Shown here: in pieces, positions 46,902-55,651 of the stretch
Layout: each line of letters begins with the position of its first letter
Numbering within the stretch: position 1 is the first letter of the stretch
Assembly (NCBI GenBank): GCA_963815775.1
Contig: CAWFIB010000016.1
Span: forward strand, 224,552 to 288,551
Direction of reading: 5' to 3'
Length of the DNA: 64,000 bases
Source: CAVVDY01 sp963815775
GTDB lineage: Bacteria > Acidobacteriota > Terriglobia > Terriglobales > Acidobacteriaceae
Translations under genes and position numbers: made by a program
The notes under the pieces: generated by a model
What the model was told of the DNA's origin: nothing
Databases searched by the model: none
The model's input: only the letters and a program-made list of their open reading frames with translations

Positions 46902-47546
46902 ATGAATCACCTGCTCAAACTCCGTCGCCTCCTCCTGATCACGTCGCTTCTCACCGCTGCCGCGTTTGCCCAGTCCGCCAAAGTCGAGCGCATCGGCGCT
47001 GCTCCCGGCACCGTGCCGTCTGACGTACGCACCGCACTGGAGGACAAAGGCTACCGCGTCACCCTCGACGATGGCTGGACCGCCGACCTGTGGCTGGCCA
47101 AGGAGCTGAAGCTCACGCCCAAAGACGCTCCTGGCGCGCTCTACCCCGAGCTGAGCAACGGAGAATTCGTCGGCATCATTAGCCTGCCCAAGGGCATGAG
47201 CGACTTCCGCGGCCAGGCGGTTCCTGCCGGAACCTTCACTCTTCGCTATCACCTCATCCCGCAGGACGCCAACCACATGGGCGTCTCTCCTGACCCGGAC
47301 TTCCTGCTGGCTATCCCTGTCGATAGCGACCCCAGGCCCGACGCCAGTTATCCTCTTGAAAAACTGGTAGCCCTCAGCTCGAAGACGACCGGAGCCCACC
47401 CCGCCGTCCTCGCCTTGGAAAAAGCCGGTGACCCCGGCACGGCTGTGTTTGATGACCAGAAGTTTCTCGTGCTCACCGTCAGCGCCAATGCCGGAGCCAA
47501 GCCCGAAAAACTGGGTATCGTGCTTAAGGGACAGGCAGCGCAGTAG
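46902..47546 (+). CDS. Secreted protein of unknown function
   Basis: A 214-residue protein from ATG 46902 with signal peptide (HLLKLRRLLLITSLLTAAAF). The mature part has mixed beta content with GTFTLRYHLIPQDANHMGVS, which recalls DUF2911-like secreted proteins of Acidobacteria, but I do not assign it firmly. It follows the flippase by 86 bp. Confidence 0.65.
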   Translation: MNHLLKLRRLLLITSLLTAAAFAQSAKVERIGAAPGTVPSDVRTALEDKGYRVTLDDGWTADLWLAKELKLTPKDAPGALYPELSNGEFVGIISLPKGMSDFRGQAVPAGTFTLRYHLIPQDANHMGVSPDPDFLLAIPVDSDPRPDASYPLEKLVALSSKTTGAHPAVLALEKAGDPGTAVFDDQKFLVLTVSANAGAKPEKLGIVLKGQAAQ

Positions 47547-48026
47547 GCTGAAGCCTTGCAACTCGGCAGCAACCACCGGCACCTGCTCGCCAGCGGACAT
47601 CCAAAAGCACTCCACCCGGCTTCCGCCCGAAAAAAAATTTCGCACAGTGGGGTTCGCAACACTGGCATGTGCGCTACATTGTTGCAATCCTCATCTCCGG
47701 GCGTTGCAATCCGCAACACGACTCAATCGCAACCTCCGCAACCTGCAACTCCCTTCAAATCCATAGCTTCGAATCTTCGCGGTTCTTGCCGCCGGCATCC
47801 GCGCACCAACCCCTGTTGCGAAACTCAACGACGACACATCAGTCAGAGCCTGTCCGAAGTACTGCGAGATTTTGCATCGATCTTTGTAAGTGAATGCATC
47901 ATCAACAGATTCGCAATGACTTAGCTGCCCTCCACGACCCTCCCACTGTTTGGCATGCCCCGTGCCTTAACAAGGGTGTAGGCGCGAGCAACATAGGCGC
48001 AAAACAGAAAGCTTCGGGAGGCCGTT
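47547..48026. other. 480-bp intergenic region, no gene seen
   Basis: Open frames here have atypical, Ser/Thr/Asn-rich translations. No palindromic repeat of the families found elsewhere is evident. Confidence 0.45.
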
Positions 48027-48707
48027 ATGACAGTCCTACTGGTTCTTGCAACCTTCGCCATCTTCCTGACGATCGATTACTTCTACGCCAAAGCCAAACA
48101 CCCAGTCCTGCAGGTCGCTCCGGCGATGCGCAAGCAGGCAGGCATTCCCGTTTCCTCGCGCAAGCCGAGCATGGTTGGTGGTTTCAACGTGCCCGACAAC
48201 CTGCGCTACCATCCCGGCCACACCTGGGCGCTAAGCGAGAGCCCCAGCCTGGTGCGCATCGGCATGGACGACTTCGCCTCCAAGCTGGCGGGCAAGATCG
48301 AAGGCATCACCCTGCCGCAGCGCGGCCAGTGGATTCGCCAGGGACAGAAAGTTTGGAGCATCGTGCGCAACGGCAAGAAGCTCGACATGGTCTCGCCGAT
48401 TGAAGGCACAGTGGCCGACATCAATGAAGCGGTGGTCAATGATCCCGCGCTGGCGACCAAAGACCCCTACGGCGAAGGCTGGCTGGTGACGGTGCAGTCG
48501 CCCGACGCCAAGACCAACTACCGCAACCTGCTGGGCGGCGCGCTGGCCCGCTGGTGGACGGAAGAATCCTCCATGCGGTTACAGCGAATGATGCCGGCGG
48601 CAGTTGGAGCCCTGGCGCAGGACGGCGGAGTGGCAATCGACGACGTAGCCGGACATCTTCCTGAAGAACAGTGGACCAAGATCGTCCGTGAGTTCTTCCT
48701 GACATAA
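48027..48707 (+). CDS. Membrane-anchored GcvH-like (lipoyl-type) protein
   Basis: A 226-residue protein. An N-terminal helix (MTVLLVLATFAIFLTIDYFY) is followed by a GcvH-type hammerhead domain at about residues 55-165 (YHPGHTWALSESPSLVRIGM, VSPIEGTVADINEAVVNDP, DPYGEGWLVTV). The lipoyl loop reads VRNGKKLDMVSP instead of the usual ESVKA..D, so lipoylation is uncertain. A C-terminal extension of about 60 residues has no recognised domain. No other glycine cleavage gene is nearby. Confidence 0.78.
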   Translation: MTVLLVLATFAIFLTIDYFYAKAKHPVLQVAPAMRKQAGIPVSSRKPSMVGGFNVPDNLRYHPGHTWALSESPSLVRIGMDDFASKLAGKIEGITLPQRGQWIRQGQKVWSIVRNGKKLDMVSPIEGTVADINEAVVNDPALATKDPYGEGWLVTVQSPDAKTNYRNLLGGALARWWTEESSMRLQRMMPAAVGALAQDGGVAIDDVAGHLPEEQWTKIVREFFLT

Positions 48708-48835
48708 GATCACCAGCCCGCGGTGCGGCCTCCTCCGCGGGTTCTCTCCTGAAACTCTTCGTGAGCGGCCGCGAGATTCGGAAAGGCAAACCAGCCCGAC
48801 CGGATTCGCGGCCGAAGTTTGTAGGGCCGCTTTTC

Positions 48836-49025
48836 GCTTTTCGCTCTTCGCTTCTGGCTCTCCGCTCTTGGCTCGATGCCTCGTGCTCCATGCGCCTTGC
48901 TCTTCGCTTGTTGCTCGAGAAGAAAAGCCGGGTAGGACATGAGTCCGAAGGACGAAACAATCACCAGCCCAGCACGTGAGTGCTGGGTGAGCAGCGTCAG
49001 CAAGCAGAGTCCCGTTAGGGACGGC
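48836..49025. repeat. TCTTCGCT-type low-complexity repeat and partial family 2 hairpins
   Basis: A run of CGCTTTTCGCTCTTCGCTTC-like text is followed by CCCAGCAC/GTGCTGGG (48968-48987) and GTCCCGTTAGGGAC (49009-49022), the same pair of hairpins as inside the family 2 element. It lies in the convergent gap before the DUF3108 gene. Confidence 0.6.
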
Positions 49026-49099
49026 ACAAAGGCAGGTTGTTCGCCGGCCACGGCGGACGCAGGATGATATGCATTAGCCCGCAGAGCCAACCGCGGCCC

Positions 49100-49936
49100 T
49101 CACTTCCCCGAATCCACGCTCGTCAGGTACACCGTCAGGGTTCCCCAGAACAGTTTCGCCCTCATCTGTACCGGCAAATGCTGGGGATCGTCGGTGTACC
49201 AGATCCAGATGCGGCCTCGGTTCTTCAGCGGGCCATAGTCGCCTTCCGGGCCCACGCGGATGGTCTGAAACGTTCCTGCCGGCGTCTTCACCTCTTCCTT
49301 GCCTTCGACGTGCGCCTGTACGGTAACCGTCTTCCCGCCGTCGTTGAGAGGAAAGGCATAGGTGGCGTTGGGTGCAAGCGGCAGGCTGCCTACGTAGAGT
49401 ATTCCCGACACCACATCGGTAACGCAGCCGGGGATGTCGTGCTCCTCCCGCTTCTTCTGATTGGTCTTGAGGTTGGTCTCCGTCAGGACCGATTTGCCCG
49501 CCTTGTAGTCGAAGACGATGTGGGTATCACGATGATGCGAACCCTCTTCTGTGTGTTTGTTCAGCGACTGGGAACACAGGCTGGTGGCATCGAAGTACGA
49601 TTCGAAGCGGTCCTGCACGCGAAACAGCAGCGCCACCACGCCGGTAGAGTCGGCCGTGCCCATCACATGCATCTGCGGCCCACTGCGTTGCACCTTCAGG
49701 GTAGCGACGCCCGCGGTCCAGAAACGGTATTCCGCTTCGTAGCGCAGCGTCTGTGTGGGGAAGGAGAAGCCCGGCCGCAGCGGCTCCATGTGGGCGGTTG
49801 CGCTGATGGTCGCCTGCTGCGGTGCAGCCGGCTGCGAAGGCGTCGGCGGTCCGCCGGACGCGCGCATTCCCGGCACCGGCAGAAGCAGAAAGACAAGGAT
49901 GAGGGACGTAAAGCTTTGAACCAGGGTCGAAGTCAT
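49100..49936 (-). CDS. DUF3108-domain secreted protein
   Basis: A 278-residue protein with signal peptide (SFTSLILVFLLLPVPGM). The domain has FPTQTLRYEAEYRFWTAGVA near the N-terminus and YGPLKNRGRIWIWYTDDPQH near the C-terminus, the DUF3108 pattern of periplasmic lipid-barrel-like proteins. It overlaps the ICMT-family gene by 4 bases, the last gene of the LPS-linked group. Confidence 0.83.
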   Translation of the reverse strand: MTSTLVQSFTSLILVFLLLPVPGMRASGGPPTPSQPAAPQQATISATAHMEPLRPGFSFPTQTLRYEAEYRFWTAGVATLKVQRSGPQMHVMGTADSTGVVALLFRVQDRFESYFDATSLCSQSLNKHTEEGSHHRDTHIVFDYKAGKSVLTETNLKTNQKKREEHDIPGCVTDVVSGILYVGSLPLAPNATYAFPLNDGGKTVTVQAHVEGKEEVKTPAGTFQTIRVGPEGDYGPLKNRGRIWIWYTDDPQHLPVQMRAKLFWGTLTVYLTSVDSGK

Positions 49937-50529
49937 CCACGGAACCAGAGCAATTTTGCAACAAGGGCCGCCAGCACCACGGCGGCCCCAATGAAGGCAT
50001 TGTACTCGCGGTGCTTCAGATATAGCTCGCGCGAGAAGCCCTGGGTCATTCCGCCGAAGCGCAAGCTGCGCGGAGCCAGGCGCGGCACCGCCTGCGCGTA
50101 GGCCTCGAACTCAGTAAATCGGTTGCGCAAGTATTCTTCTTCCGAGCGGATGGTCGGCACATAAATCAGCGCAAACAGCGCAACGATCACCAGGGCGATC
50201 ACCAGATCGCGCGCGGCCACGCCGAACCCGATGGCCACGATGATCGATCCCAGGTACAGCGGGTTCCGCACCAGAGCGTAGGGCCCGGTGGTCGCAAGCT
50301 CTTCATTCTTGTTCACATGTCCCGATGCCACCGCCCGCACCACCAGCCCCATCGCCGCAATCGCCGCTCCTGCCGCCAGCCACAACCATGTTGGACGTGC
50401 CCGCCAGAGATAGAGCACCGCGAAGGCGAACCCCAGCGGCACGCGGATACGGCGGGCGATACGGCTCCACGAGATCTGCTGCTGTGCCGGAGTTTGCGTG
50501 TCCTTCTGCGACATGGACTCGACGGTCAC
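49933..50529 (-). CDS. Isoprenylcysteine carboxyl methyltransferase (ICMT/PEMT)-family membrane protein
   Basis: A 198-residue protein with about four membrane helices and the family motif TTGPYALVRNPLYLGSII, then SEEEYLRNRFTEFEAYAQ. Bacterial members methylate unknown lipid or small-molecule substrates. It overlaps its neighbours on both sides by 4 bases (ATGA), so it is coupled to the heptose adenylyltransferase and DUF3108 genes. Confidence 0.85.
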   Translation of the reverse strand: MTVESMSQKDTQTPAQQQISWSRIARRIRVPLGFAFAVLYLWRARPTWLWLAAGAAIAAMGLVVRAVASGHVNKNEELATTGPYALVRNPLYLGSIIVAIGFGVAARDLVIALVIVALFALIYVPTIRSEEEYLRNRFTEFEAYAQAVPRLAPRSLRFGGMTQGFSRELYLKHREYNAFIGAAVVLAALVAKLLWFRG

Positions 50530-51023
50530 TGGCCTCGGTGGCCTCCGCCATCTTTCATCTGTGACAGAAACTCGGTGGTCGAGTGGTCCTTGGGATCGCC
50601 CACGATCTCCACCCGCCCACCGTAGGCCAGCACCTCGTCGCGCTCGGGCACGCTCTCCTGCGTGTAGTCGGTCCCCTTGGCTTGCACGTCAGGATGCAGC
50701 TCACGGATCAGCTTGCGCACGTCCAGCTCATCAAAGACCACGATCGCGTCCACGTCTTCGATGGCAGCAAGGATCTCGGCCCGCTCCGCCGCCGGCATCA
50801 GCGGCCGACCAGCGCCCTTCAGTTCACGCACGCTGGCGTCGGAGTTGATCGCGACGATAAGTTTGCCGCCCAGCACCTTGGCTCCCCGCAGATAGCGCAC
50901 ATGCCCTACATGCAGCAGATCGAAGCAGCCGTTGGCGAGAATCACCTGCTCGCCTTGCTCACGCCAGCGCTGGACCTGATCCGGCAGCGACCCGCGCGTG
51001 TAGATCTTCCTTGTGGAAACCAT
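50526..51023 (-). CDS. rfaE2: D-glycero-beta-D-manno-heptose 1-phosphate adenylyltransferase (HldE C-terminal type)
   Basis: A 165-residue protein from ATG 51023 (MVSTRKIYTRGSL), with GAGGGGTGG upstream. The cytidylyltransferase motif is ANGCFDLLHVGHVRYLRGA (HxGH). It forms ADP-heptose from heptose 1-phosphate and ATP for the LPS inner core. The kinase that acts earlier is the next gene upstream; in E. coli both are fused in HldE. Confidence 0.9.
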   Translation of the reverse strand: MVSTRKIYTRGSLPDQVQRWREQGEQVILANGCFDLLHVGHVRYLRGAKVLGGKLIVAINSDASVRELKGAGRPLMPAAERAEILAAIEDVDAIVVFDELDVRKLIRELHPDVQAKGTDYTQESVPERDEVLAYGGRVEIVGDPKDHSTTEFLSQMKDGGGHRGQ

Positions 51024-51050
51024 CCACCCCTCAGATTGATAGGACCTGCT

Positions 51051-51123
51051 TTGAAGGGGCACGGCTTCAGCCGTGCCGCAAAAGCCCTTATTTCTTTTAT
51101 TCGAGCGGGCTTCAGCCCGCGAG
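51051..51123. repeat. Family 1 hairpin repeat between hldA and rfaE2
   Basis: TTGAAGGGGCACGGCTTCAG with arms CACGGC/GCCGTG, then GCGGGCTTCAGCCCGC. It splits the two heptose genes by about 165 bp. Confidence 0.85.
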
Positions 51124-51188
51124 AAACTGCCAGGGATACTCTGTCACTCGTCGAGACCTACCCTGACACAACGAACCGATGCGGCCCC

Positions 51189-52229
51189 TCACCCGTGCTC
51201 CGCCGCGTATTGATCGATGGCGCCAAGCAGCTCTTTGGCCGAAACCGTCGCCGTACCCCGCTTCATCACCACCAGCCCGCCGGCAAGGTTCGCCAGCCGC
51301 GCCGCCGTCCTGGCATCGGCGCCTGCGGCCAGCGCTGCGGTAAACGTCGCGATCACCGTGTCGCCCGCGCCGGTGACGTCCACCACCTGATCGGAGCCGA
51401 AGATAGGAATGCTCTCCGGCGCGGCATCGCGATCAAAGGCGACCATACCGTCGCGCCCGCGGGTGATGACCAGCGACTCGAGCCTCATGCGTTCCATCAG
51501 TTCATCGCCGGCGGCGAGAAGCTTCTGGTCGTCGTGGCCGATGCGCACGCCCAGCGCCTCTTCCACCTCAGGTTCGTTCGGTGTCGCTGCTGTCACGCCG
51601 GTGAACTCCAGCATGCGATAACGCGAGTCGAGCGTAACCGGCTTGTTCGCCAGGCTGCCATTGGAGCGAACAAAGGTCAGCAGGCGCGGCGTGGCCGCCC
51701 CATAGCCGTAGTCGGAGATCATCAACGCATCCGACGCAGTGGCATACTCCCGCGCCGCATCCACCAGATCGAGCAGCACAGGATCGGTATCGTCCAGCGC
51801 CTCAGGCTCGCGGTCCACGCGGATCACCTGCTGCCGGCTGGTATGCGACATACCTGCAAGGATGCGGGTCTTGGTCGTCGTGGTGTAGTCCGCCAGATGA
51901 TGGATGCCGCCGGTGGGGATCTTCTTCTGGTGCAGAGCGTCGATCAGCAGGTGACCGGGCTCGTCATCGCCAACTATACCTACCGGCAGCACGTTCACCC
52001 CAAGCGCCGCCAGGTTCATGACCGCGTTGCCGCCACCGCCGGGAACGACGCTGCGCTCGCGGTGCTTGAGGATCAGCACCGGGGCCTCACGTGAGACGCG
52101 AGCGATCTCGCCGAAGACAAACTCATCGGCAACCAAGTCCCCCAATACGGTGATGGAGAGGTTAGGGAAGGATTGAACGATCTTCTTCCAGCGGTCGGTA
52201 TCTTTGTGGTGATTGTGCCGTGTCATCAA
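51189..52229 (-). CDS. hldA: D-glycero-beta-D-manno-heptose-7-phosphate kinase (PfkB family)
   Basis: A 346-residue PfkB kinase. It has VLGDLVADEFVFGEIARVSR, the substrate GG motif VPGGGGNAVMNLAALG and the catalytic DVTGAGDTVIATF. It matches the N-terminal domain of HldE (RfaE1), which makes heptose 1,7-bisphosphate for ADP-heptose. Context with rfaE2, waaA and lpxK supports this over other sugar kinases. Confidence 0.9.
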   Translation of the reverse strand: MMTRHNHHKDTDRWKKIVQSFPNLSITVLGDLVADEFVFGEIARVSREAPVLILKHRERSVVPGGGGNAVMNLAALGVNVLPVGIVGDDEPGHLLIDALHQKKIPTGGIHHLADYTTTTKTRILAGMSHTSRQQVIRVDREPEALDDTDPVLLDLVDAAREYATASDALMISDYGYGAATPRLLTFVRSNGSLANKPVTLDSRYRMLEFTGVTAATPNEPEVEEALGVRIGHDDQKLLAAGDELMERMRLESLVITRGRDGMVAFDRDAAPESIPIFGSDQVVDVTGAGDTVIATFTAALAAGADARTAARLANLAGGLVVMKRGTATVSAKELLGAIDQYAAEHG

Positions 52230-52242
52230 TTGGCTATTGGTT

Positions 52243-52472
52243 CTTCGCTGTTAGCGCTTCGCTGTTAGCGCTTCGCTGTTGGCGCTTCGCTATCCCTCTT
52301 CGCTATGAAATCTTTCAGAATTGTCATCCTGAGCGAAGCGAAGGACCTGCTCTTGCTTCACGCTGCGAAACCTCTCTCGAAGGGGCGCGGCTTCAGCCGC
52401 GCCGTACCAGCTCTCCCCCTAACCCCTGTCATCCTGAGTCCGCCTTGGCGGACGAAGGACCTGCTGTTCGCT
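52243..52472. repeat. Repeat cluster: 14-bp tandem, family 3 copies and a family 1 hairpin
   Basis: CTTCGCTGTTAGCG occurs about three times from 52243. Two family 3 copies (TCATCCTGAG, short stem, GAAGGACCTGCT) lie at 52324-52352 and 52431-52463, with a family 1 hairpin (GGGGCGCGGCTTCAGCCGCG) at about 52382-52404. The 300-bp gap between hldA and lpxK holds no gene. Confidence 0.8.
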
Positions 52473-52531
52473 CGTGGCGCGAAGGTCGCTGCCCAACTTG
52501 AAACTCCACCCCACCGCGAACCCCAATTCTC

Positions 52532-53480
52532 TCACGCGCCGTGCTTCCGCCGTTTGCCCACCTGCCCCAGAATCTCATTCACCACGGCATCGGCATTCTC
52601 CAGCTCCATGCGCAGCGGAACAACGTGCACAGTTCCTAAGTTGCGCAACTGTTCTCCTAAGTTAACGGCGTCCTTCTCCGTGGTGACAAATGCCGAGGCG
52701 CGATTCTCATCCCGCAGGCGTAACAGCCTCTGGATATCGCCGCCATGGTACGCATGATGATCGCGAAAGCTCTGGGTAGCGACGATGTTCAGCCCGGCCT
52801 GCTGTAGCTGGGCGAAGAACGGCCCCGGACCGCGCGATGCCGCAGAATGCCACACTGGCCTCTTTGATCTGTGGCGCAAACAGGCTGCGCTGCACCCGCC
52901 ATCGCCGCTTGACTGGCATCGGAACCGAGTCCGGCGACAGGTTGCCGCTGAGCACAACCGCGTCGGCACGCTCCAGCGACGACAGCGGCTCGCGCAAGCG
53001 TCCCGTCGGCAGCAGCGAGTCGTGCACATCCTCAGGCGTCAGCAGCACGATGTCGAAGTCGCGTGCCAATCGCCGATGCTGAAAGCCGTCGTCGAGCAGG
53101 TGCAATTGCGGGCCGAAGTTTCCTTCCGCATACAACCCGGCCTCATACCGGTCTTCCCCAACTATGACCGGCACTCCCAGCTTGCGCGCGATCAGCAGCG
53201 GCTCATCGCCAAACTGCTGCGCCGTGCCCGATGGATCAACCAGCGCAACCCCTTTCGTCTCGCGGCGGTATCCGCGCGAGAGCACATCGAAGAGGATGCT
53301 GCGCTGCTTAAGCAACTCGCCCAGCAGAAGCAGGAACGGCGTCTTCCCCGCGCCCCCGGTCGAAAGATTGCCGATGCTGACGACTGGGCCTTGCAGGCGG
53401 TGCGCTTGCAACGTGCCACGGTTATACAGGTCGTTGCGCGCACGCACCGCCGCACCAAACACTGTCGATAGTGGGTTCAC
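52532..53480 (-). pseudogene. lpxK: Tetraacyldisaccharide 4'-kinase LpxK, frameshifted
   Basis: Two minus-strand frames make LpxK of about 315 residues. The first has MNPLSTVFGAAVRARNDLYN, the P-loop IGNLSTGGAGKTPFLLLLGE and LHLLDDGFQHRRLARDFDIV. It loses frame after VAFCGIARS near 52827-52836. The other frame resumes GPGPFFAQLQQAGLNIVATQ and AFVTTEKDAVNLGEQL. LpxK phosphorylates lipid A disaccharide and is normally essential, so a sequencing indel is a strong alternative to true loss. It overlaps waaA by 4 bases. Confidence 0.87.
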
Positions 53481-54880
53481 GCCGGTCGCTCCGCGGCCGC
53501 TTCGGCCGCCTGCCGTCGAGTTGGCTCGGGCAGCAACCCCAGCAGCGCCTCCATCGTTCTCCGGGTTGCGCCTTGCTGCGTGCGTAGGACCTCTTTCGCG
53601 TTGCAGCCAAGCCTCTCGCGCTCCTGATAGTTCTCCAGCAGCGCGAGTATGGTCGGCGTCAGCGTCTGTGGGGTGACAACACGCAGCGCCTCAGCGCGAC
53701 GAAAGATCTCAACAATGTCGCGAAAGTTTTCCGTGTGCGGCCCCACCAGAATAGGCACGCCGAAGTATGCGGGCTCCAGCACATTGTGCCCGCCCTTGGG
53801 CACCAGGCTGCCGCCGATGAACGCGAGGTCGGCGAACTCATACAGCCCAGCCAATTCGCCGATGGAGTCGAGCAGCAGCACACCTCCCGCCAGCGACATC
53901 CCGGGTGCCCCACTCATTCCCGCCCTAGGCGAGACATGGTCATCGGGTGCCCCACTCATTCCTTCGGTTGGAATGAGTGGGACGTCATTCCACTTTGACC
54001 GCCGCTGAAAAGTCAGCCCCGACGACGCAAGCAGCGCCGCCACCGAATCAAAGCGTTCCGGATGGCGCGTCGCCAGCAGCAACATGGCTTGGGCATAGCG
54101 TTCGCGCACCGCGCGGAATGCCTCCAGCAGCATCGCCTCTTCGCCTTCCAGCGTGCTGCCGGCGATGATGATCGGGCCGAGACCGTCGCGTGTGATGGTC
54201 TCCCCAAGCCGGTTGTTAATCTCGGTTCGCGCCGGCGGCTTCACGTCGAACTTCAGATTCCCGCCCACGTGTACTCTCTCCGCAGGAGCCCCGATCGCAA
54301 CCAGGCGGCGGGCGTCCTCTTCGCTTTGCGCCAGCAGCAGATCGACATTCGCCAGCACCCGCGTAAACAGACGCCGCAAGCGTTGGTAGCGCGGCAGCGA
54401 CCGGTCCGACACGCGCGCATTCACCACCGCGACCTTCAGTCCCGCCTGGTGCGCGCAGTGCAGCAGGTTGGGCCAGAACTCGCTCTCGGCCAGCACCAGC
54501 ATGCGTGGCCCCAGCCCATCCAGAAACGCCTGCACCGCCCATGGCAGATCGAGCGGCACGCGGAAGACGTTCTCCTCCCCGAACTTCTGTCGCGCCAGCT
54601 TCTGCCCGGTATCGGTGGTGGTCGAGACAACAATTCGATAGTCGCGCAACTGTGCTTTGAGCTCGGCCACCAGCTGCGTGATCGCCAGCACCTCGCCCAC
54701 CGAGACGGCGTGGATCCAGATCGTCTGGGACGCCGCGTTCCGGCGCAGGCGCTTCGGTACGCTGCCCAGGCGCTCGCTCCAGCCCGAGCGATACTTGCCA
54801 TGGCGCAGCATCTGCCACACCCACCACGGGGCGCTCAGCACCAGCGTCACCAGCAGCAGCGCACTGTAGACCCAATACAC
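53477..54880 (-). CDS. waaA: 3-deoxy-D-manno-octulosonic acid (Kdo) transferase WaaA, with repeat insertion
   Basis: A 467-residue GT30 enzyme. The N-terminus is a membrane anchor (MYWVYSALLLVTLVLSAPWW). Conserved parts are WIHAVSVGEVLAITQLV (with the probable catalytic Glu), LAESEFWPNLL, GGNLKFD, AGSTLEGEEAMLLEAF and FIGGSLVPKGGHNVLEPAYF. It transfers Kdo to lipid A precursor. Residues about 298-328 (PTEGMSGAP.. and GMSGAPGMS) are encoded by an in-frame palindromic repeat absent from typical WaaA, which is usually about 420-430 residues. Confidence 0.9.
   Translation of the reverse strand: MYWVYSALLLVTLVLSAPWWVWQMLRHGKYRSGWSERLGSVPKRLRRNAASQTIWIHAVSVGEVLAITQLVAELKAQLRDYRIVVSTTTDTGQKLARQKFGEENVFRVPLDLPWAVQAFLDGLGPRMLVLAESEFWPNLLHCAHQAGLKVAVVNARVSDRSLPRYQRLRRLFTRVLANVDLLLAQSEEDARRLVAIGAPAERVHVGGNLKFDVKPPARTEINNRLGETITRDGLGPIIIAGSTLEGEEAMLLEAFRAVRERYAQAMLLLATRHPERFDSVAALLASSGLTFQRRSKWNDVPLIPTEGMSGAPDDHVSPRAGMSGAPGMSLAGGVLLLDSIGELAGLYEFADLAFIGGSLVPKGGHNVLEPAYFGVPILVGPHTENFRDIVEIFRRAEALRVVTPQTLTPTILALLENYQERERLGCNAKEVLRTQQGATRRTMEALLGLLPEPTRRQAAEAAAERPA
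53902..53985. repeat. GGGTGCCCCACTCATTC repeat inserted in waaA
   Basis: Two copies of GGGTGCCCCACTCATTCC (53903 and 53945) are present; the second forms a perfect hairpin, CCCACTCATTCC (53951-53962) with GGAATGAGTGGG (53970-53981). Similar text (GGGTGCCCCAT.CAACCTTCG) occurs at about 61187 and 62410. Confidence 0.85.
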
Positions 54881-54963
54881 GTGTGCGATTGTACTTGCGG
54901 ATCTCGCAACGCCAAAGCCCCGCAGGTTGAGCCGGGCGCGTCCGAAGGCGGATAATCCAAGCT

Positions 54964-55644
54964 ATGTTCTTTCGCGCGCGTAGTGCAGGTTGTCTTGTGC
55001 GGTTCGGCAGCGCAGGCTGTCTCCTGCTTTTGGCGATCGCCCTCAGTTTGACCGCCACCTCGGTCTGGGCGTTCAAGGACTTTGTCGCTCCCCGGCCGGA
55101 GAACGCTAACAGCTATCCCACGAAGGACGCCCATCCTAACGAGAAGGTCACCGCCGCCATCGACCTCTACAACAGCGCTCCCAAGGACGACATCTTCAAC
55201 ACCAACTATGCCGAGGAAGGCATACTTCCGGTCCTGCTCATCCTCACTAACAACGGCGATCAGCCGGTCTCGATCAAGAACATGCACGCCGAGATGGTGA
55301 CTGGATCGCGCAGCAAGCTCGAAGCCCTCAGCGTCGACGACGTCTTCCGCCGGGTCGCGCATATCAAGGCCAGCAGCACCACGCCCGGGCACGTCGGGCC
55401 CATCCCGTTGCCGACCGGCAACAAGAATAAGAAGGCGCGCGCCCAGTATGACGAGCTGACCAAGGCCATCTTTGTGGCCGAAGCCGTCGAGCCGCACGCC
55501 ACCAAGTCAGGCTTCCTGTTCTTCGACATCGGGGGCATCAAGGACCCCATCACCGGCTCGCATATCTATCTCACCGGCCTGCATGACGCCACCGGCAACG
55601 AGCTGATGTACTTCGAGATCCCCGTGAACCCGTCGACCCCCTAA
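54964..55644 (+). CDS. Secreted protein of unknown function
   Basis: A 226-residue protein with a signal peptide (GSAGCLLLLAIALSLTATSV). The mature domain looks like a beta-sandwich (GILPVLLILTNNGDQPVSIK, KSGFLFFDIGGI). No family assigned; it may be a periplasmic accessory protein. Divergent from waaA with 83 bp between starts. Confidence 0.7.
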   Translation: MFFRARSAGCLVRFGSAGCLLLLAIALSLTATSVWAFKDFVAPRPENANSYPTKDAHPNEKVTAAIDLYNSAPKDDIFNTNYAEEGILPVLLILTNNGDQPVSIKNMHAEMVTGSRSKLEALSVDDVFRRVAHIKASSTTPGHVGPIPLPTGNKNKKARAQYDELTKAIFVAEAVEPHATKSGFLFFDIGGIKDPITGSHIYLTGLHDATGNELMYFEIPVNPSTP

Positions 55645-55651
55645 GAGTTCG

